The notes beneath the pieces are model-generated. The model saw only the letters and a list, made by a program, of their open reading frames with translations, ran no database searches and was not told the DNA's origin. 64,000 nucleotides of DNA, from positions 1,426,001 to 1,490,000 of the forward strand of contig NZ_OY782186.1 in assembly GCF_963677685.1 (NCBI RefSeq), in the 5' to 3' direction. Origin of the DNA: an uncultured Bacteroides sp. Lineage in GTDB: Bacteria; Bacteroidota; Bacteroidia; Bacteroidales; Bacteroidaceae. The first letter of the stretch is position 1. Each line of letters opens with the position of its first letter. Shown here piece by piece: positions 43,604-51,259 of this stretch. Position numbers and translations under genes: made by a program.

Positions 43604-44035
43604 ATGGAAAAATTTTTAGGTCAAGAACTTTTAGAAAAGGATAGGTGGCAATTTCTGCAGGACAATGCGGACGCCCTTGAAGAAATCGGATATACACACC
43701 GATTTACCCCTGATGAATTGTCTCAAAAGAAAGAATCTTTAGCCGAGACTTCAATTCAGATTAATGACATTGAAACAGAAAAGAAAGAGGTTATGGAGGA
43801 TTTTAAGCAACAACTTAAACCTCTGAATGAGACAAAGCAAACTCTTCTTGAAAACATCAAGAAAGGCTCTGAATATGTCGAAAATGAAGAATGTGCTAAA
43901 ATCCTCTATCATGATGAGAAGATGGCTGGATATTACAATAAACTAGGTGAGCTAGTCTACTCACGTCCTATCATGCCACAGGAAATGCAAAAGACAATTT
44001 TTAATATTAACCGTAAAACAGGAACAGCATCATGA
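43604..44035 (+). CDS. Helical phage protein
   Basis: 143 aa, long coiled coil in the middle (SLAETSIQINDIETEKKEVMEDFKQQLKPLNETKQTLLENI in pieces), then KMAGYYNKLGELVYSRPIMPQE. No named family known to me. Overlaps the next gene by 4 bp (ATGA). Confidence 0.65.
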   Translation: MEKFLGQELLEKDRWQFLQDNADALEEIGYTHRFTPDELSQKKESLAETSIQINDIETEKKEVMEDFKQQLKPLNETKQTLLENIKKGSEYVENEECAKILYHDEKMAGYYNKLGELVYSRPIMPQEMQKTIFNINRKTGTAS

Positions 44036-44769
44036 GTGAAAACAAAGTAAACTTAGTAGTACCCAGAGATTATAATGGTACACCTATTGAAGTAGTATTG
44101 AGAGAGGGTAAAGCACCTGTAGCACTTGACCCGAAAGAACCAACACCAGTTGATATAACCGGAACAATAGATAGCCCGTTGCGATGGTTAGAAAAGCGTG
44201 TTGAATTAATCGATCAGAAGCAAGCCAATATTACTGTAAATCGTGATAATATGGAGATTAGCTTGGTTGATAAAGAAACGGATTTCTATAATAATGGTAT
44301 ACGTGGAGTGTTACAGCTATCTAAAGAGATGAAGGAGTTCGGTATCAACATTGAGAAGACATGGGATCCTATTAAACTTTCGAAATTTATTAAGATGCAC
44401 AGAGCTTTCTTCACTGATAAAACAGAAAACATGCAGCTTGTTTCCATTTTGAAGAACTTCAAAGCAAAAGTCAATCAGGATATTGAGAGAAGTAAAGAAG
44501 AGAATGGAAGTAGGGTAGATAACTATTCGCAGGTTGTTGATTCTAATCTACCTAAATCTTTCAAACTATTTATCCCGCTTTTTAAAGGCTTTGCTTGTGA
44601 AGAGATAGAAGTTGAAATTTATGCGGATGTAGACGGACGTGATGTTTCTCTATCTCTAGTCTCTGCCGGTGCTAATGAAGCGATTGAGGAATACAAGAAT
44701 AGAGTTATTGATGAACAGTTGGATGCAATCAAAGAGATTGCCTCTGATATTGTAATTATTGAAGTTTAA
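44032..44769 (+). CDS. Phage protein, DUF2303-like
   Basis: 245 aa. The central part reads FKAKVNQDIERSKEENGSRVD and the C-terminal part SFKLFIPLFKGFACEEIEVEIYADVDGRDVSLSL, a pattern like DUF2303 (YfdQ-type) phage proteins of recombination loci. Assignment is tentative. It ends with TAA at 44767 in a small palindrome GAAGTTT-A-AAACTTC (44761-44775) and is followed by a large gene-free RNA-like block. Confidence 0.6.
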   Translation: MSENKVNLVVPRDYNGTPIEVVLREGKAPVALDPKEPTPVDITGTIDSPLRWLEKRVELIDQKQANITVNRDNMEISLVDKETDFYNNGIRGVLQLSKEMKEFGINIEKTWDPIKLSKFIKMHRAFFTDKTENMQLVSILKNFKAKVNQDIERSKEENGSRVDNYSQVVDSNLPKSFKLFIPLFKGFACEEIEVEIYADVDGRDVSLSLVSAGANEAIEEYKNRVIDEQLDAIKEIASDIVIIEV

Positions 44770-45209
44770 AACTTCCCCAGCGCAAGCTCATGGGTTAACG
44801 AGTGGTTCGGGTGCAACACCGATGACAGCCGGAAAGACGGCAACATGGAGTGAAATGGTCACAGGGTGCTAAGACTAACGAATGAAAGTTGCAAGTGTAC
44901 ATAGCAACGGAAGTCGTCAAGACCGTAGCTGAAAGTAGTGAGCTAGTAGATTAAATTCGTGTGATAGGCAAAAGCACACGATCGAAAGACGGAAATCAGA
45001 CGATACTTGTGTGGGTTCGAATCCCACTTACTTCACAAACCCTTGAAGAGAGTGCAAAGCAATAGCGTACAAGCCTTTACTGTTTACGGGTTGCCCGTTT
45101 AAATGTACGGCTGACACGACGGAAAGACGCCGAAGAACTGTAAAGGTGCTATTGTGTAGCACAGTGAAAATGTTGTTTTGCCCTCGACAATCCCGTCGGG
45201 GGCTTTTAA
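44770..45209 (+). ncRNA. Structured 440-nt non-coding block with terminator
   Basis: No ORF. In order: GCCG-GAAAGA-CGGC (44828-44841), GTTGC/GCAAC (44888-44908), a tRNA-like fold (44931-45035), and then a nested domain, AATAG/CTATT (45061-45065 with 45149-45153) and CCTTTAC/GTAAAGG (45074-45080 with 45140-45146), enclosing ACGGG-TTG-CCCGT (45086-45098) and CGGC/GCCG (45108-45132). The end is a terminator GCCCTCGAC/GTCGGGGGC (45180-45203) plus TTTT. The nested long-range pairs argue for a selected RNA. Large phage RNAs such as GOLLD can embed tRNAs; a relation is only a guess. Confidence 0.65.
44931..45035 (+). tRNA. tRNA-like fold inside ncRNA, not a normal tRNA
   Basis: T-arm GTGGG-TTCGAAT-CCCAC (45011-45027) is perfect. 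Acceptor 3' strand TTACTTC-A pairs with GAA(A)GTAG at 44931 with one bulged A. CGTGTG/CACACG (44958-44980) has an 11-nt loop, and ATCG/CGAT (44981-45004) is an extra arm. No normal D-arm and no anticodon can be assigned. Confidence 0.4.
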
Positions 45210-45228
45210 TTGGAAATTCTTATGAATC

Positions 45229-45690
45229 ATGCTATACAAGTACAAGAAGAAAAAAGACAAACCTCTGTTTGATAAAGCAGGGGTAAGAGTAAAAAAGAAG
45301 CCGGATCTAAAAGCAAAGCTCGACAAAGAGTTTTCCCTTTTCATCCGGCTTCGTGATTGTATGCCTAACGGTTATTTCCGTTGCATCTCATGCGGTCAGA
45401 TAAAACCATTTGAACAAGCGGACAACGGACACTATATAAACCGTCAACACATGAGTACCCGCTTTGATGAAATGAACTGTAATGCCCAGTGCCGACATTG
45501 TAATCGCTTTATGGAAGGTAACATACAAAACTACCGTAAAGGGTTGATCGCTAAGTACGGAGAACAGAAAGTTCTCTTATTAGAGGCGAAACAGAGCGGT
45601 AGTCGTAAATATTCAGATTTCGAGTATGAACAACTTATTAAGTATTACAAGGCACTCAATAAGAAACTAAGAAAGGAAAAAGGTATATGA
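45229..45690 (+). CDS. ninG: NinG (Rap) recombination endonuclease
   Basis: 153 aa with the zinc-binding HNH-like core of NinG: CISCGQIKPFEQADNGHYINRQHMSTRFDEMNCNAQCRHCNRFMEGN, four cysteines and the His pair complete. Lambda Rap/NinG cuts recombination intermediates (Holliday junctions, D-loops). N-terminal basic tail as in the family. It comes right behind the terminator of the ncRNA block and overlaps the helicase gene by 4 bp. Confidence 0.93.
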   Translation: MLYKYKKKKDKPLFDKAGVRVKKKPDLKAKLDKEFSLFIRLRDCMPNGYFRCISCGQIKPFEQADNGHYINRQHMSTRFDEMNCNAQCRHCNRFMEGNIQNYRKGLIAKYGEQKVLLLEAKQSGSRKYSDFEYEQLIKYYKALNKKLRKEKGI

Positions 45691-46859
45691 GTTTTATTCT
45701 TCGTGATTACCAGCAAAAGTCCTCTGATTCAGCAGTGGACTTTTTTAATGACAAAAAGAAGAAGCATAATGCCATCATGGTTTTGCCTACTGGATCGGGA
45801 AAATCTCTTGTGATAGCGGATATAGCTTCAAGGCTTGAAGGTCATACTTTAGTGTTTCAGCCCTCTAAAGAAATATTAGAGCAGAACTTCAAAAAGCTGT
45901 GTTCTTATGGTATATTAGATTGTTCAATCTATTCAGCTTCTTTTAATTCAAAGGAAATAAATCGAATAACATTTGCGACTATTGGTAGCGTGAAAGCTCA
46001 TCCAGAGCTCTTTACTCATTTTAAAAACATTATCGTAGATGAATGTCATCTTGTAAACCCTAAAGAGGGTATGTATAAGGATTTCTTCGAGAGCGTAAAT
46101 TGTAAAGTGCTTGGATTGACTGCGACGCCTTATCGTTTGTCATCTAGTCAGGAATTTGGGGCAATGCTAAAGTTTATAACCCGAACAAGACCAAAAATCT
46201 TTTCGGATGTTATTTACCAAGTACAAATATCGACTTTACTTGATCAGGGTTTTCTTTCTAAATTAAACTACTATGATCTACGTCCGACAGGATGGGATAC
46301 TACGAATTTGCGTATAAATACAACGGGCGCCGATTACACAGATAAATCGGTTGTGCGAGAATATGAAAGAATAGATTTTTATAGCTTCTTGGTGAGCATT
46401 GTTCAACGCTTAATGAATCCCATACAAGGAGGAAAGCGCAAGGGCATACTTGTTTTTACTCGTTTTCTCAAAGAAGCCGAACGGTTGACATACTCAATTC
46501 CCGGTTGTGCTATTGTTTCCGGAGAAACACCCAAAGCTACACGTGAGATGATTCTAAAGCAGTTTAAAGCGGGTGAGATTCCTGTTGTCGCAAATGTCGG
46601 GGTTCTTACTACTGGTTTTGATTATCCCGAACTTGATACTATTGTGATGGCCAGACCCACTATGTCACTTGCTCTTTATTATCAGATAGTGGGACGGGCT
46701 ATAAGACCTCACAGAGATAAAGAATCCGGCTGGATCGTTGACCTGTGTGGCAATGTAAAACGCTTTGGCAAGGTTGAGGATCTGAAACTTGTAGAACCAA
46801 AGAAAGGACTTTGGCAAGTTGAATCGAGAGGGCGACAACTTACAAACGTATATTTTTAG
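45687..46859 (+). CDS. SF2 DEAD/DEAH-box helicase
   Basis: 390 aa. Motif I LPTGSGKS (about 33-40), motif II VDECH (DECH type), motif III LGLTATPYR, motif IV GILVFTRF, motif V VANVGVLTTGFDYP and motif VI IVGRAIRPH are all present. It is a small superfamily 2 helicase as found in many phage replication regions, probably for origin opening or recombination. It follows NinG with 4-bp overlap. Confidence 0.92.
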   Translation: MSFILRDYQQKSSDSAVDFFNDKKKKHNAIMVLPTGSGKSLVIADIASRLEGHTLVFQPSKEILEQNFKKLCSYGILDCSIYSASFNSKEINRITFATIGSVKAHPELFTHFKNIIVDECHLVNPKEGMYKDFFESVNCKVLGLTATPYRLSSSQEFGAMLKFITRTRPKIFSDVIYQVQISTLLDQGFLSKLNYYDLRPTGWDTTNLRINTTGADYTDKSVVREYERIDFYSFLVSIVQRLMNPIQGGKRKGILVFTRFLKEAERLTYSIPGCAIVSGETPKATREMILKQFKAGEIPVVANVGVLTTGFDYPELDTIVMARPTMSLALYYQIVGRAIRPHRDKESGWIVDLCGNVKRFGKVEDLKLVEPKKGLWQVESRGRQLTNVYF

Positions 46860-46883
46860 TATAGACTCTAAACCATAAATAAT

Positions 46884-47762
46884 ATGGCAGGAAGACCAAC
46901 AAAACAGGGGATTGACTATTTCTCCATAGATGTAGGTTTCTTTACTGATGTTAAGGTGAGAAAGATTTCGCGAGCATGTGGCGCAAGTTCAACTTCTATA
47001 CTTATTTGCCTGCTATGTAATATCTACAAAGATAATGGGTATTACATTTTGTGGGACGAAGATTTGCCTTTTGTTATTGCTGACACAGTTGGTGTTTCCG
47101 AGGGCGCAGTAAAAGAAGTATTGCTAAAGGCATTACAAGTTGATTTCTTCTCAAAAGATATGTATGATAAGTATAATATACTAACATCAAACGGAATACA
47201 AAAAAGGTTTTTTCTTGCTACTTACCAAAGAAAAGAAACTTCTATTATCAGAGATTATTTAATTGATTGCACAAATAATCCAATTAATTGCATAAACAAT
47301 TCAATTAATCATATTGATAATGAACAAAGTAAAGTAAATAGAAAGAATAGTAAAACTAAAGAAAACTCTACTAACGTAGAGCAAAAGAAAGCCGAACAAG
47401 GTAAAAAACTAGCCGCAGCTAAAGCTGCTACTCTCTCACGTAAAGAAAACTTTTATAAATCTCTAATTCCTTTCGTCAAAACTAATACGGGTGGAAGATA
47501 TAGCAAAGAAATGATACGTGCTTTTTTTGATTACTGGTCAGAGATGAATAAAAGTGAAACTAAGATGCGATATGAAAAACAGCCCACTTGGGAAGTCTCC
47601 AAAAGGTTAGCTACATGGGCAAATAAAGAGAATTTTAATGGAAGAAATAAAAATGCTAATGCTTCCCTCTCAGGTTCGCTCTATTCAGCAAACGAAGAAG
47701 ACGGATCTAACACCGATTCAGAGGGAATTAAAGAACTCATTAACAGCGTCCGAATTGGTTGA
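46884..47762 (+). CDS. DUF4373 (Lin1244/Lin1753-type) replication protein
   Basis: 292 aa. N-terminal domain MAGRPTKQGIDYFSIDVGFFTDVKVRKI, NGYYILWDEDLPF (about 1-115) as in the chromosomal protein at 686, but without the octapeptide repeats. An Asn/Ser-rich linker and a C-terminal domain (about 190-260, RYSKEMIRAFFDYWSEMNKSETKMRYEKQPTWEVSKRLATW) follow. The position between helicase and the next gene fits a replication initiator or loader. Its 3' end overlaps the next gene by over 100 bp. Confidence 0.88.
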   Translation: MAGRPTKQGIDYFSIDVGFFTDVKVRKISRACGASSTSILICLLCNIYKDNGYYILWDEDLPFVIADTVGVSEGAVKEVLLKALQVDFFSKDMYDKYNILTSNGIQKRFFLATYQRKETSIIRDYLIDCTNNPINCINNSINHIDNEQSKVNRKNSKTKENSTNVEQKKAEQGKKLAAAKAATLSRKENFYKSLIPFVKTNTGGRYSKEMIRAFFDYWSEMNKSETKMRYEKQPTWEVSKRLATWANKENFNGRNKNANASLSGSLYSANEEDGSNTDSEGIKELINSVRIG

Positions 47763-48456
47763 ACAGTGGAGTGGCGCTATTGCTCAAATAAATTCTGTTA
47801 CTGATATACAGGTTATTGCAGCTAATAGACAAATACCAACTTTAGCCGATGTATCAATTGCTTTTGGTAATGATACAGTCGTAAAAATCATATCGGAACA
47901 TTTATTTAGCTTATGCAAGAATGCCGATACGGAACTTACTACATACCAGTTTGCGGACACTTCACTGCTTATTGCCACAGAGTATTACTACCTGAACCTT
48001 GCTGAACTATCTTATTTCTTTCGAGGCTGTAAAATAGGCAAATACGGTCAATTAGTATGGGGCAGCTCTCTAAACGTACAACAGATGATGACAGCGATAA
48101 GGCGTTTCTTAATCGAAAGAAATGAAGCTGTTGAGAGGAATGAGAAAAAACTTCTTGAAGAGCGTAAAGCAAAAGGTTTTATAAAAATAGATACGGCAGC
48201 ACAGTCGATTGTGTCCGGCATTGATTCTGTGCGGGAAATTAACAAAAAAGCTAAAAATGATTTTCAAGTGTTTTGCAAACTTTTTCCACATGTCCCTAAG
48301 GGTTATTCCCCTCAAATATGGTGGAATGCCTGGAAAGGAGAGGAAAATGCTTTGAAGTTAATTTATAAGGACAAGCCCCCTTCTTCAAGTGTTGCAGAAA
48401 GGGATATCGGAAAATATCTATGTGAATACAATATGCAAATTGAACGGATGAAATGA
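47659..48456 (+). CDS. Phage replication-region protein, hypothetical
   Basis: 265 aa from Met 47659; in-frame Mets at 47638 and 47653 are alternatives. Either way the gene overlaps the DUF4373 gene by 104-125 bp in another frame, which is unusual. Content: LTPIQRELKNSLTASELVEQW, then IADVSIAFG-like helix, ITEYYYLNLAELSYFFRGCKIGKYGQLVWG-like block, then a helical C-terminus. The Gly-Lys-Tyr-Gly block is seen in Bacteroides proteins of replication modules (DUF6633-like, tentative). A helicase-loader role is plausible from context only. Confidence 0.7.
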   Translation: MLPSQVRSIQQTKKTDLTPIQRELKNSLTASELVEQWSGAIAQINSVTDIQVIAANRQIPTLADVSIAFGNDTVVKIISEHLFSLCKNADTELTTYQFADTSLLIATEYYYLNLAELSYFFRGCKIGKYGQLVWGSSLNVQQMMTAIRRFLIERNEAVERNEKKLLEERKAKGFIKIDTAAQSIVSGIDSVREINKKAKNDFQVFCKLFPHVPKGYSPQIWWNAWKGEENALKLIYKDKPPSSSVAERDIGKYLCEYNMQIERMK

Positions 48457-48635
48457 GATTAACAATCTATTGGGTGACCAAAGATGCACTAAGCATCCGA
48501 CGTATAAGAGAAAAATTTAATCTGTCCTCTTACATATCGATAAATGGTGAAACTCCTGCAGAAATACGTGAGGAAGATCTTCCATTACTTAGAGAAACAG
48601 AAAAAAGAGGATTTATTCAAATAAGAAACAAATGA
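48453..48635 (+). CDS. Small phage protein
   Basis: 60 aa, MRLTIYWVTKDALSIRRIREKFNLSSYISINGETPAEIREEDL in its main part. Alpha/beta small domain without family name. Overlaps both neighbours by 4 bp, so it is translated in the operon. Confidence 0.65.
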   Translation: MRLTIYWVTKDALSIRRIREKFNLSSYISINGETPAEIREEDLPLLRETEKRGFIQIRNK

Positions 48636-48973
48636 AACCAAAGAAACAATTAATAGAAGCCGCCATTGCAGACGGCAGTATGGACCGGATGAATATGCTA
48701 TTATCAGCAGCTCATCTTTTGAACTGTGAAGCAAATAACCTGATCGAGGAAGCTTCTGAGGTAATGCTGAAAAAAGGGCTATTACTAGGCGAGTTGAAAA
48801 TGAAGCATAATGATTTTGTACGTAGTGCGGATAGATACTTTAAAGAGTTTGCAATGATGGTTACTACCGATAAAACAAAGATGAACTTATTCGGGGATAT
48901 GGAAGAGTTTGATAACTCATTTCGTAAATGGGCTAAAGTGCCCGCCGATTGGAAGCCAAAGCCAAAGGAATAG
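48632..48973 (+). CDS. Helical phage protein
   Basis: 113 aa, all-helical (MNMLLSAAHLLNCEANNLIEEASEVMLKKGLLLGELKMKHNDF). Similar to small Bacteroides proteins of replication and conjugation regions, unnamed. Last gene of the rightward early operon; the opposing small RNA C ends 12 bp behind it. Confidence 0.65.
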   Translation: MKPKKQLIEAAIADGSMDRMNMLLSAAHLLNCEANNLIEEASEVMLKKGLLLGELKMKHNDFVRSADRYFKEFAMMVTTDKTKMNLFGDMEEFDNSFRKWAKVPADWKPKPKE

Positions 48974-48984
48974 GTGTAAAATAC

Positions 48985-49046
48985 AAAAAGGAGTCACGCC
49001 TGACTCCAACCTTTGTTAACCTTAAATCTAATACTATGAAAAACAC
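48985..49046 (-). ncRNA. Small RNA, family copy C (in prophage)
   Basis: Minus-strand promoter TTTG (49081-49078), 19 bp, TATATTTG (49058-49051). The RNA of about 62 nt ends with the hairpin GGAGTCA-GGCG-TGACTCC (49007-48990) and TTTTT. 59 bp are identical to copy A. The upstream box TTTATAACATGGTTTAATA is at 49104-49122, then GTTAACGTATTAACATAA. It also forms the convergent end of the early operon. Confidence 0.8.
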
Positions 49047-49223
49047 AGTACAAATATACTGCTATCTAGGATAATGGCAAATTTTGGCTGCTCTGTGACT
49101 TCATTTATAACATGGTTTAATACTATGAAAGGTTTTGTTAACGTATTAACATAATATTGCCCTATGTTAACTTAAATGTCGCTCGTAATATATTAAAATC
49201 CTAGTCAACTTAAATTCACTAAC

Positions 49224-49301
49224 ATGAAGGAATTTATAAAATTCATCTTCTGCATGATTGCATTTTTTGTACTCATGCAGGTAATAACTTATATGATATG
49301 A
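49224..49301 (+). CDS. 25-aa membrane peptide
   Basis: MKEFIKFIFCMIAFFVLMQV... one hydrophobic helix with a Lys start. The stop overlaps the next start (ATGATATGA region), so it is likely translated with the 50-aa frame. Function unknown. Confidence 0.4.
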   Translation: MKEFIKFIFCMIAFFVLMQVITYMI

Positions 49302-49450
49302 TAATAAAAGAAGCAAAGCTAATCGCTGATGATGATTCGCATACTATTATCAGTGAACCGATAGAAACGGATGATCTTGAGAGAACAAGAAAAGAGTTAC
49401 ACGCTATCTATACGTGCGATCGTATATTATTCACTTTTGAAGATAGATAA
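49298..49450 (+). CDS. 50-aa acidic protein
   Basis: ATG at 49298, stop TAA 49448. MIIKEAKLIADDDSHTII, SEPIETDDLERTRKELHAIY, TCDRILFTFEDR. The overlap with the preceding peptide gene and the orderly helix pattern argue for a real gene. No family name. Confidence 0.45.
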   Translation: MIIKEAKLIADDDSHTIISEPIETDDLERTRKELHAIYTCDRILFTFEDR

Positions 49451-49451
49451 C

Positions 49452-49629
49452 ATGAAAACAAGTAATGCTGTTATTATTGGGCATTGCTACGACTTTGGCA
49501 TGTACTAAAGACTATGTTAAACCAGAAGATCTTTATATGGGAATAAAATACTAGATCAAAAGTGATTTTGATTCAGCTTATCACGTAGGGGATAAACCAG
49601 ATGGCAATTATGTGATAAAAATCAATTAG
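49452..49629 (+). pseudogene. Broken small lipoprotein gene
   Basis: ATG at 49452 is out of frame with a typical lipoprotein signal from 49468 on, LLLLGIATTLACTKDYVK. One base removed in ATGAAAACAAGTAATG gives MKKVM before it. After KPEDLYMGIKY there is an in-frame TAG (49552 region), then IKSDFDSAYHVGDKPDGNYV to a stop at 49627. Two lesions in about 60 codons, so it is likely dead. Confidence 0.55.
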
Positions 49630-49736
49630 AAATAGACTTATTAACAAGAATGGAAATTGATAACGGCTTGTTAAGGGTATGATAAATTAGAGGTATAGAT
49701 AAAACCAAGCCTCTAATTATAAAACGTAGCATGAAA

Positions 49737-49967
49737 CTAATAACGAGGAAGGTATATTCCATTAAGGCAGATTTGATAAGATCCTGTTTCTGCCTTTAAA
49801 TTGGGTAGCATAAAATTTGTAGTCTCATTGCCCCTGTACTTATTTCCAATCAATGAATACAATGCTGGATACTGGGCGATATCGAGCGTACGCCCGTCAC
49901 ATTTCATGAATCCGTTTACCTCAAAATCAAAGGCTAATCAAAGAATTTATCCCATAAAGTAGTCCAT
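49737..49967 (-). pseudogene. Tail-collar domain gene with two stop codons
   Basis: On the minus strand, one continuous frame of 77 codons from ATG 49967 to TAG 49737 reads MDYFMG-stop-IL-stop-LAFDFEVNGF, then MKCDGRTLDIAQYPALYSLI and GNKYRGNETTNFMLPNLKAE. This is the phage tail-collar (microcystin-dependent protein) fold: GxxxCDGxxLxIxxxPALxxLxGxxxGGxxxTxFxLPxL. The two stops (TAA in place of an expected Glu codon, TGA) break the N-terminus. Its opposite orientation suggests a leftover of a tail-fibre adaptor. Confidence 0.7.
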
Positions 49968-50118
49968 AATTATAAAAATTGAAAGGTTAATAATCTGACA
50001 AATATAAGAATCATATAACATATTAAATAAATGTTGATGTTTTTAATAAAAAAAACATATTATTGTGTTATTTTATTTATATTTGTTTGAAATTAAATGT
50101 TTAACTAATTATTGGCTT

Positions 50119-50775
50119 ATGAAAAGAGTAAATTTCTATGTATTTTGTTCTTTCGTCCTTTGCTTACTAGGATGCTCAACAAATGATTTGACAGATGTTG
50201 AGGGTTTGTCAAATGAGGTGACAACTCGATCTACAGGGAATGAACGCATTATTGCTTTGGGTGATTATCAACGAGTTGGAACTAATTATGTAACTATGCA
50301 GGTATCTGTTAATACCATCTTGCCTGAAGATATTACCGTTTATTTCACAATACGCCCATTAATCCATGAGGTGGAATACCTTAATGAAATCATCTCGTTT
50401 CCTTCTGTAATCAAAGCAGGAACCCATTCTGCTGAAGTAGAGGAATTACCTATTAGTTCTGCTTGTGATTATCATTATGATTTTGATGATAATGGTAATC
50501 CTATTTTGATAGTTGATGGATATACTTCTAAATATCTGATAAGCATAAAACGGGTGGAATATACTGGAGATAATAATCCACTATATATTGACTCTCGAAA
50601 GTGGACATTTACTCCTAAGCGTAATGATACATATACATATGGATATACGATAGACAAAACTAAATATTATGAAGGAAAAAAGAATATAAGACCGCCATAT
50701 GATGTTATTGATCCACCTTCTAATCCTAGAGGAGGAACAATTAAAGATCCTCCTAGACGTATTATATTTGATTAA
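50119..50775 (+). CDS. Hypothetical lipoprotein in prophage
   Basis: 218 aa from ATG 50119 (the longer frame from 50065 lacks a signal peptide start). Signal peptide with lipobox CLLGCSTN (Cys about 18). Mature part is beta-rich, with YVTMQVSVNTILPEDITVYFTI, and ends in a Pro-rich tail (IRPPYDVIDPPSNPRGGTIKDPPRR). Probably surface exposed in the lysogen. It lies just ahead of the cargo segment. Own transcription is likely because the flanks are gene-poor. Confidence 0.65.
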   Translation: MKRVNFYVFCSFVLCLLGCSTNDLTDVEGLSNEVTTRSTGNERIIALGDYQRVGTNYVTMQVSVNTILPEDITVYFTIRPLIHEVEYLNEIISFPSVIKAGTHSAEVEELPISSACDYHYDFDDNGNPILIVDGYTSKYLISIKRVEYTGDNNPLYIDSRKWTFTPKRNDTYTYGYTIDKTKYYEGKKNIRPPYDVIDPPSNPRGGTIKDPPRRIIFD

Positions 50776-50823
50776 TATCCATTTTGTCATTTCCTACTGA
50801 CATCAAATGTCAGTAGCTTATTA

Positions 50824-50869
50824 GCTACCGGGTAGCCTATTAGAGGGTTATTCGGTAGCTTTATTTTAT
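50824..50869 (+). terminator. Repeated hairpin, copy 1 (left of cargo)
   Basis: CTACCG...CGGTAG outer stem (about 50825-50859) with inner AGCC/GGGTT-type stem, then CTTTATTTT. The sequence ACCGGGTAG, TTATTCGGTA and CTTTATTTT recurs at 54968-55009. It ends the lipoprotein gene. Confidence 0.65.
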
Positions 50870-50944
50870 ATGAGAATTTATGATCGTATTATTCATCTTG
50901 TGAAAAATAACATGAGTCTTATTCGTCAGAGAATGACGGCATAA
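50870..50944 (+). CDS. Possible 24-aa peptide
   Basis: ATG at 50870 directly after the hairpin, MRIYDRIIHLVKNNMSLIRQ and stop at 50942. Basic, helical; no other support. Confidence 0.25.
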   Translation: MRIYDRIIHLVKNNMSLIRQRMTA

Positions 50945-50970
50945 TAAATATAAATCAATAATTAATATCA

Positions 50971-51066
50971 ATGTTTAATCTAATATGCAATGTGAAAGAT
51001 CGTTTCGAGCAGTTGGTTCAATTGACTTTCTTGTTTAACAACGATAGTGGCAAGGAAGAGGGATAA
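50971..51066 (+). CDS. Possible 31-aa peptide
   Basis: ATG 50971 to TAA 51064, MFNLICNVKDRFEQLVQLTF, then LFNNDSGKEEG. Weak support from position between the hairpin and the tRNA-like element. Confidence 0.25.
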   Translation: MFNLICNVKDRFEQLVQLTFLFNNDSGKEEG

Positions 51067-51106
51067 ACTTTTTTGTATGAATGTGTTGAGAAATATTCAA
51101 TATTTT

Positions 51107-51137
51107 ATTGTTGGGTGTTTCTTATTATTTATATTTG
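51107..51137 (+). promoter_or_regulatory. Promoter of the tRNA-like RNA
   Basis: ATTG (51107-51110), 19 bp, TATATTTG (51130-51137). It ends 10 bp before the acceptor stem of the tRNA-like element, so a separate transcript would begin within a few bases of it. Confidence 0.6.
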
Positions 51138-51147
51138 TTGAAAATAT

Positions 51148-51245
51148 AGGGGATTAGCATTAAGGTGATGCACAGGTACTAACGTAGATTTTATAATAAA
51201 TCTAAGTTATTGCCTGTGAGGCAGGTTCGATTCCTGCATTCCCTA
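51148..51245 (+). tRNA. tRNA-like element with 36-nt insertion in anticodon arm
   Basis: Acceptor AGGGGAT/ATTCCCT (one G-T pair), D-arm GCAT-TAAGGTG-ATGC, anticodon stem ACAGG/CCTGT and T-arm GCAGG-TTCGATT-CCTGC all pair perfectly. The anticodon loop is 36 nt (51177-51212) instead of 7. It folds on as a 4/4 internal loop (TACT/ATTG), AAC/GTT, a G-A mismatch and TAGATTT/AAATCTA around TATAAT. It therefore cannot decode as it stands. Either a short intron or a tRNA mimic. A promoter is directly upstream and the HEPN-like genes start 15 bp after it. Confidence 0.65.
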
Positions 51246-51259
51246 CTAAGATTAATAAT

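Noticed and set aside
44770..45035. Group I intron in a tRNA gene
   Set aside because: AGACTA-like words occur, but no complete P/Q/R/S core or convincing splice sites could be built, and the 5' half of a tRNA is not present at 44770.
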